Under the pieces are notes generated by a model. It did no database searches. It was not told the origin of the DNA and saw only the letters and a program-made list of their open reading frames with translations. From the NCBI GenBank assembly GCA_023417955.1, contig JAEZDW010000361.1:1-17291 (forward strand): a stretch of DNA of 17,291 nucleotides, given 5' to 3'. Numbering within the stretch: the stretch's first letter is position 1; each line of letters starts with the position of its first letter. The DNA is from Bacteroidota bacterium. Lineage in GTDB: Bacteria; Bacteroidota; Bacteroidia; Cytophagales; Cyclobacteriaceae. This document shows, one piece after another, positions 16,117 to 17,291 of the stretch. The position numbers and the translations under genes were made by a program.

Positions 16117-16137
16117 GTTGTCACAACCGATTGTTGT
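16117..16137. promoter_or_regulatory. Overlapping palindromes GTTGT-C-ACAAC and ACAAC-N5-GTTGT
   Basis: Three alternating arms (GTTGT, ACAAC, GTTGT) form two perfect inverted repeats that share the central arm: 16117-16127 with a 1-bp centre, and 16123-16137 with a 5-bp centre. GntR-family dimers bind short palindromes of this kind. The site lies between susC and the regulator gene and overlaps the candidate -33 element of the regulator promoter, which would suit autoregulation. Symmetry is observed; operator function is inferred. Confidence 0.5.
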
Positions 16138-16149
16138 CTTTGAACTTTG
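16118..16149 (+). promoter_or_regulatory. Possible Bacteroidota-type promoter of the regulator gene
   Basis: A TTG at 16118-16120 and GAACTTTG at 16142-16149 (one mismatch to TAnnTTTG) are spaced 21 bp apart, within the tolerated range for the phylum's primary sigma factor. Transcription would begin about 25 bp before the ATG at 16180. The -7 match lacks the first T, so this is a weak prediction. Confidence 0.3.
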
Positions 16150-16179
16150 AGATTAATTTCATAATATCGTCTATGTGGG

Positions 16180-17247
16180 ATGCGAACATTTCACATGACA
16201 GTGCAGGACACCCAAACGCCAGAATATATGTTCCAAGGATTTCTCAGCATCGATGAAAACTCGAAGATTCCAAAGTATCAGCAAGTCGTCGATACTATTG
16301 TGTCTGATATAGAGATCGGCATCGTTAAGGTTGGTGACAAGATTCCTTCCATCAATGAAACGAGCGAGGAGTACTATCTCTCACGCGATACGGTAGAGAA
16401 GGCTTACAAGATCCTTCGTCGTCGCGGTATTATTACAGCAGTGCGTGGAAAGGGTTTTTATGTATCGAGCACATCAAAAAATGAGGGTAAAAGAATTCTG
16501 CTTGTCTTTAACAAACTGAGCGACCATAAAAAAACAATCTATAATTCCTTTGTCAAAAAGCTTGGTGCAACAGCTACCGTCGATCTGCAGATCCATCATT
16601 GCGATAGCAAGACACTTGAAAAAATCGTTATTGAAAGCCTTGGCAAGTATGACTACTATGTGATCATGCCGCATTTCAAGGAAGAAACGGAAAGCGTAAA
16701 GGCAGCGATTAACAAAATACCCAAAGACCGGTTACTGATGCTAAATAAAGACATCGACGGTATCGACGGAGAATACGGCTGCGTATTCGAAGATTTCGAA
16801 CTCGACATTCACCAGGCACTCTATACAGGAATTGACAAAATCAGGAAGTACAAAAAACTTTATTTGGTATTCCCTACAGATAACTATTACTGCTCCGGAA
16901 TCAAGTCCGGCTTTATCAACTTCTGTGAAGAAGAAAACTTCGAATACGAAATCATCCAGAGCGCTGCCAACCATGAAGTCAGGCATCACGAACTATATGT
17001 TGTTATCGAAGAATGTGACCTCGTCGAAATTATTAAGAAAGCAGCCGCGAAGAATCTTAAGCTTGGGAAGAATATCGGCGTAATCACGTACAACGATACC
17101 CCATTCAAAGAAATTCTTGCCGGAGGTATTTCCGTACTAAGCACGGATTTTGTGAAGATGGGCGAAACGATGGCGGACATGGTACAACGCCACTCAAGAG
17201 AAAAAATCAAAAACCCCTTCCGGATGATTATGCGAAATTCAATATGA
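16180..17247 (+). CDS. GntR-family transcriptional regulator with periplasmic-binding-protein-like sensor domain
   Basis: A 355-residue cytoplasmic regulator. The winged helix-turn-helix spans about 26-97 (KYQQVVDTIVSDIEIG, then SEEYYLSRDTVEKAYKIL as recognition region, then RGKGFYV as wing). From about 104 to 350 there is a LacI/PBP-like two-lobed domain (KRILLVFNKL, YYVIMPH, IGVITYNDTPFKEIL) that would bind a small sugar or sugar phosphate. The first ATG at 16180 is used, but ATGs at 16195 and 16228 are in frame, and the last gives an N-terminus closer to relatives (MFQGFLSIDENSKIPKYQQ). No clear ribosome binding site decides between them. In Bacteroidota, proteins of this architecture commonly lie beside sugar-utilisation genes. 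Placed divergently from susC, it probably controls the locus, perhaps responding to rhamnose or a derivative. The ligand is inferred from context only. Confidence 0.92.
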   Translation: MRTFHMTVQDTQTPEYMFQGFLSIDENSKIPKYQQVVDTIVSDIEIGIVKVGDKIPSINETSEEYYLSRDTVEKAYKILRRRGIITAVRGKGFYVSSTSKNEGKRILLVFNKLSDHKKTIYNSFVKKLGATATVDLQIHHCDSKTLEKIVIESLGKYDYYVIMPHFKEETESVKAAINKIPKDRLLMLNKDIDGIDGEYGCVFEDFELDIHQALYTGIDKIRKYKKLYLVFPTDNYYCSGIKSGFINFCEEENFEYEIIQSAANHEVRHHELYVVIEECDLVEIIKKAAAKNLKLGKNIGVITYNDTPFKEILAGGISVLSTDFVKMGETMADMVQRHSREKIKNPFRMIMRNSI

Positions 17248-17268
17248 TCATTCGGCATCAAAAACAAA

Positions 17269-17291
17269 GAGGCCGTCTCAAAAGTCATGAG
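17269..17291. other. Left arm of a terminator or insertion-sequence end, cut by the window edge
   Basis: GAGGCCGTCTC at 17269-17279 is followed by nine bases and then GAG, the first three bases expected of its reverse complement, where the window stops. If the arm continues as GAGACGGCCTC and then T's, it is a terminator for the regulator gene, 21 bp after its stop codon. Alternatively, GAGGC-GTCTCAAAAG resembles terminal inverted repeats I recall from Bacteroidota insertion sequences. The available bases cannot decide. Confidence 0.35.

Larger units (their letters stand above)
16030..16179. promoter_or_regulatory. Divergent promoter region between susC and the GntR-type regulator gene
   Basis: This 150-bp stretch separates two outward-facing genes and must carry both promoters. 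It contains the CCTGCA direct repeat (16097-16114), overlapping palindromes (16117-16137) and a candidate plus-strand promoter (16118-16149). I see no good TAnnTTTG element for susC on the minus strand. A regulator encoded divergently from its target commonly controls both genes from such a region. Confidence 0.6.

Overview
The window looks like a polysaccharide utilisation locus (PUL) from a member of the Bacteroidota. A SusC-like TonB-dependent transporter is directly followed by a SusD-like lipoprotein, and nearby are an alpha-L-rhamnosidase (GH78), two S1-type sulfatases, a sugar kinase of the FGGY family and a GntR-type regulator with a sugar-binding-like domain. The exported proteins carry N-terminal signal peptides, and starts mostly lack a strong Shine-Dalgarno sequence, as is usual in this phylum. 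The large VCBS/ASPIC lipoprotein suggests Cytophagales or Chitinophagales, but I cannot fix the genus.

Layout: (1) positions 1-1266, plus strand, the 3' part of an FGGY kinase gene cut by the left edge; (2) positions 1284-7003, minus strand, a tight three-gene cluster read as sulfatase, then GH78 rhamnosidase, then sulfatase, with a 9-bp gap and a 4-bp ATGA overlap; (3) a divergent intergenic region (7004-7219) with inverted repeats; (4) positions 7220-10525, plus strand, a lipoprotein with 13 DxDxDG-type repeats split by an ASPIC/UnbV domain; (5) a 713-bp gene-free stretch with an inverted repeat, an 11-bp minisatellite and the terminator of the susCD pair; (6) positions 11239-16029, minus strand, the susC-susD pair; (7) a divergent regulatory region with palindromes; (8) positions 16180-17247, plus strand, the GntR-type regulator; (9) the right edge, which holds the left arm of a terminator or an insertion-sequence end.

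Inferred working model: SusC/SusD import a rhamnose-containing, probably sulfated glycan (ulvan-like or another sulfated rhamnan). The two sulfatases and the rhamnosidase strip sulfate and terminal rhamnose in the periplasm or at the surface. The kinase phosphorylates a released deoxysugar such as L-rhamnulose in the cytoplasm, and the GntR-type protein senses a cytoplasmic sugar. No polysaccharide lyase, isomerase, aldolase or sulfatase-activating enzyme is present here, so the substrate is not proven.

The observations most worth following up are a Gln at the position where GH78 enzymes normally carry the catalytic-base Glu, and a gapped 16-bp motif (ATCCTGCA-N4-CCTG) shared exactly by the two divergent intergenic regions. 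The split VCBS-ASPIC-VCBS lipoprotein also sits inside the locus with no assigned role.
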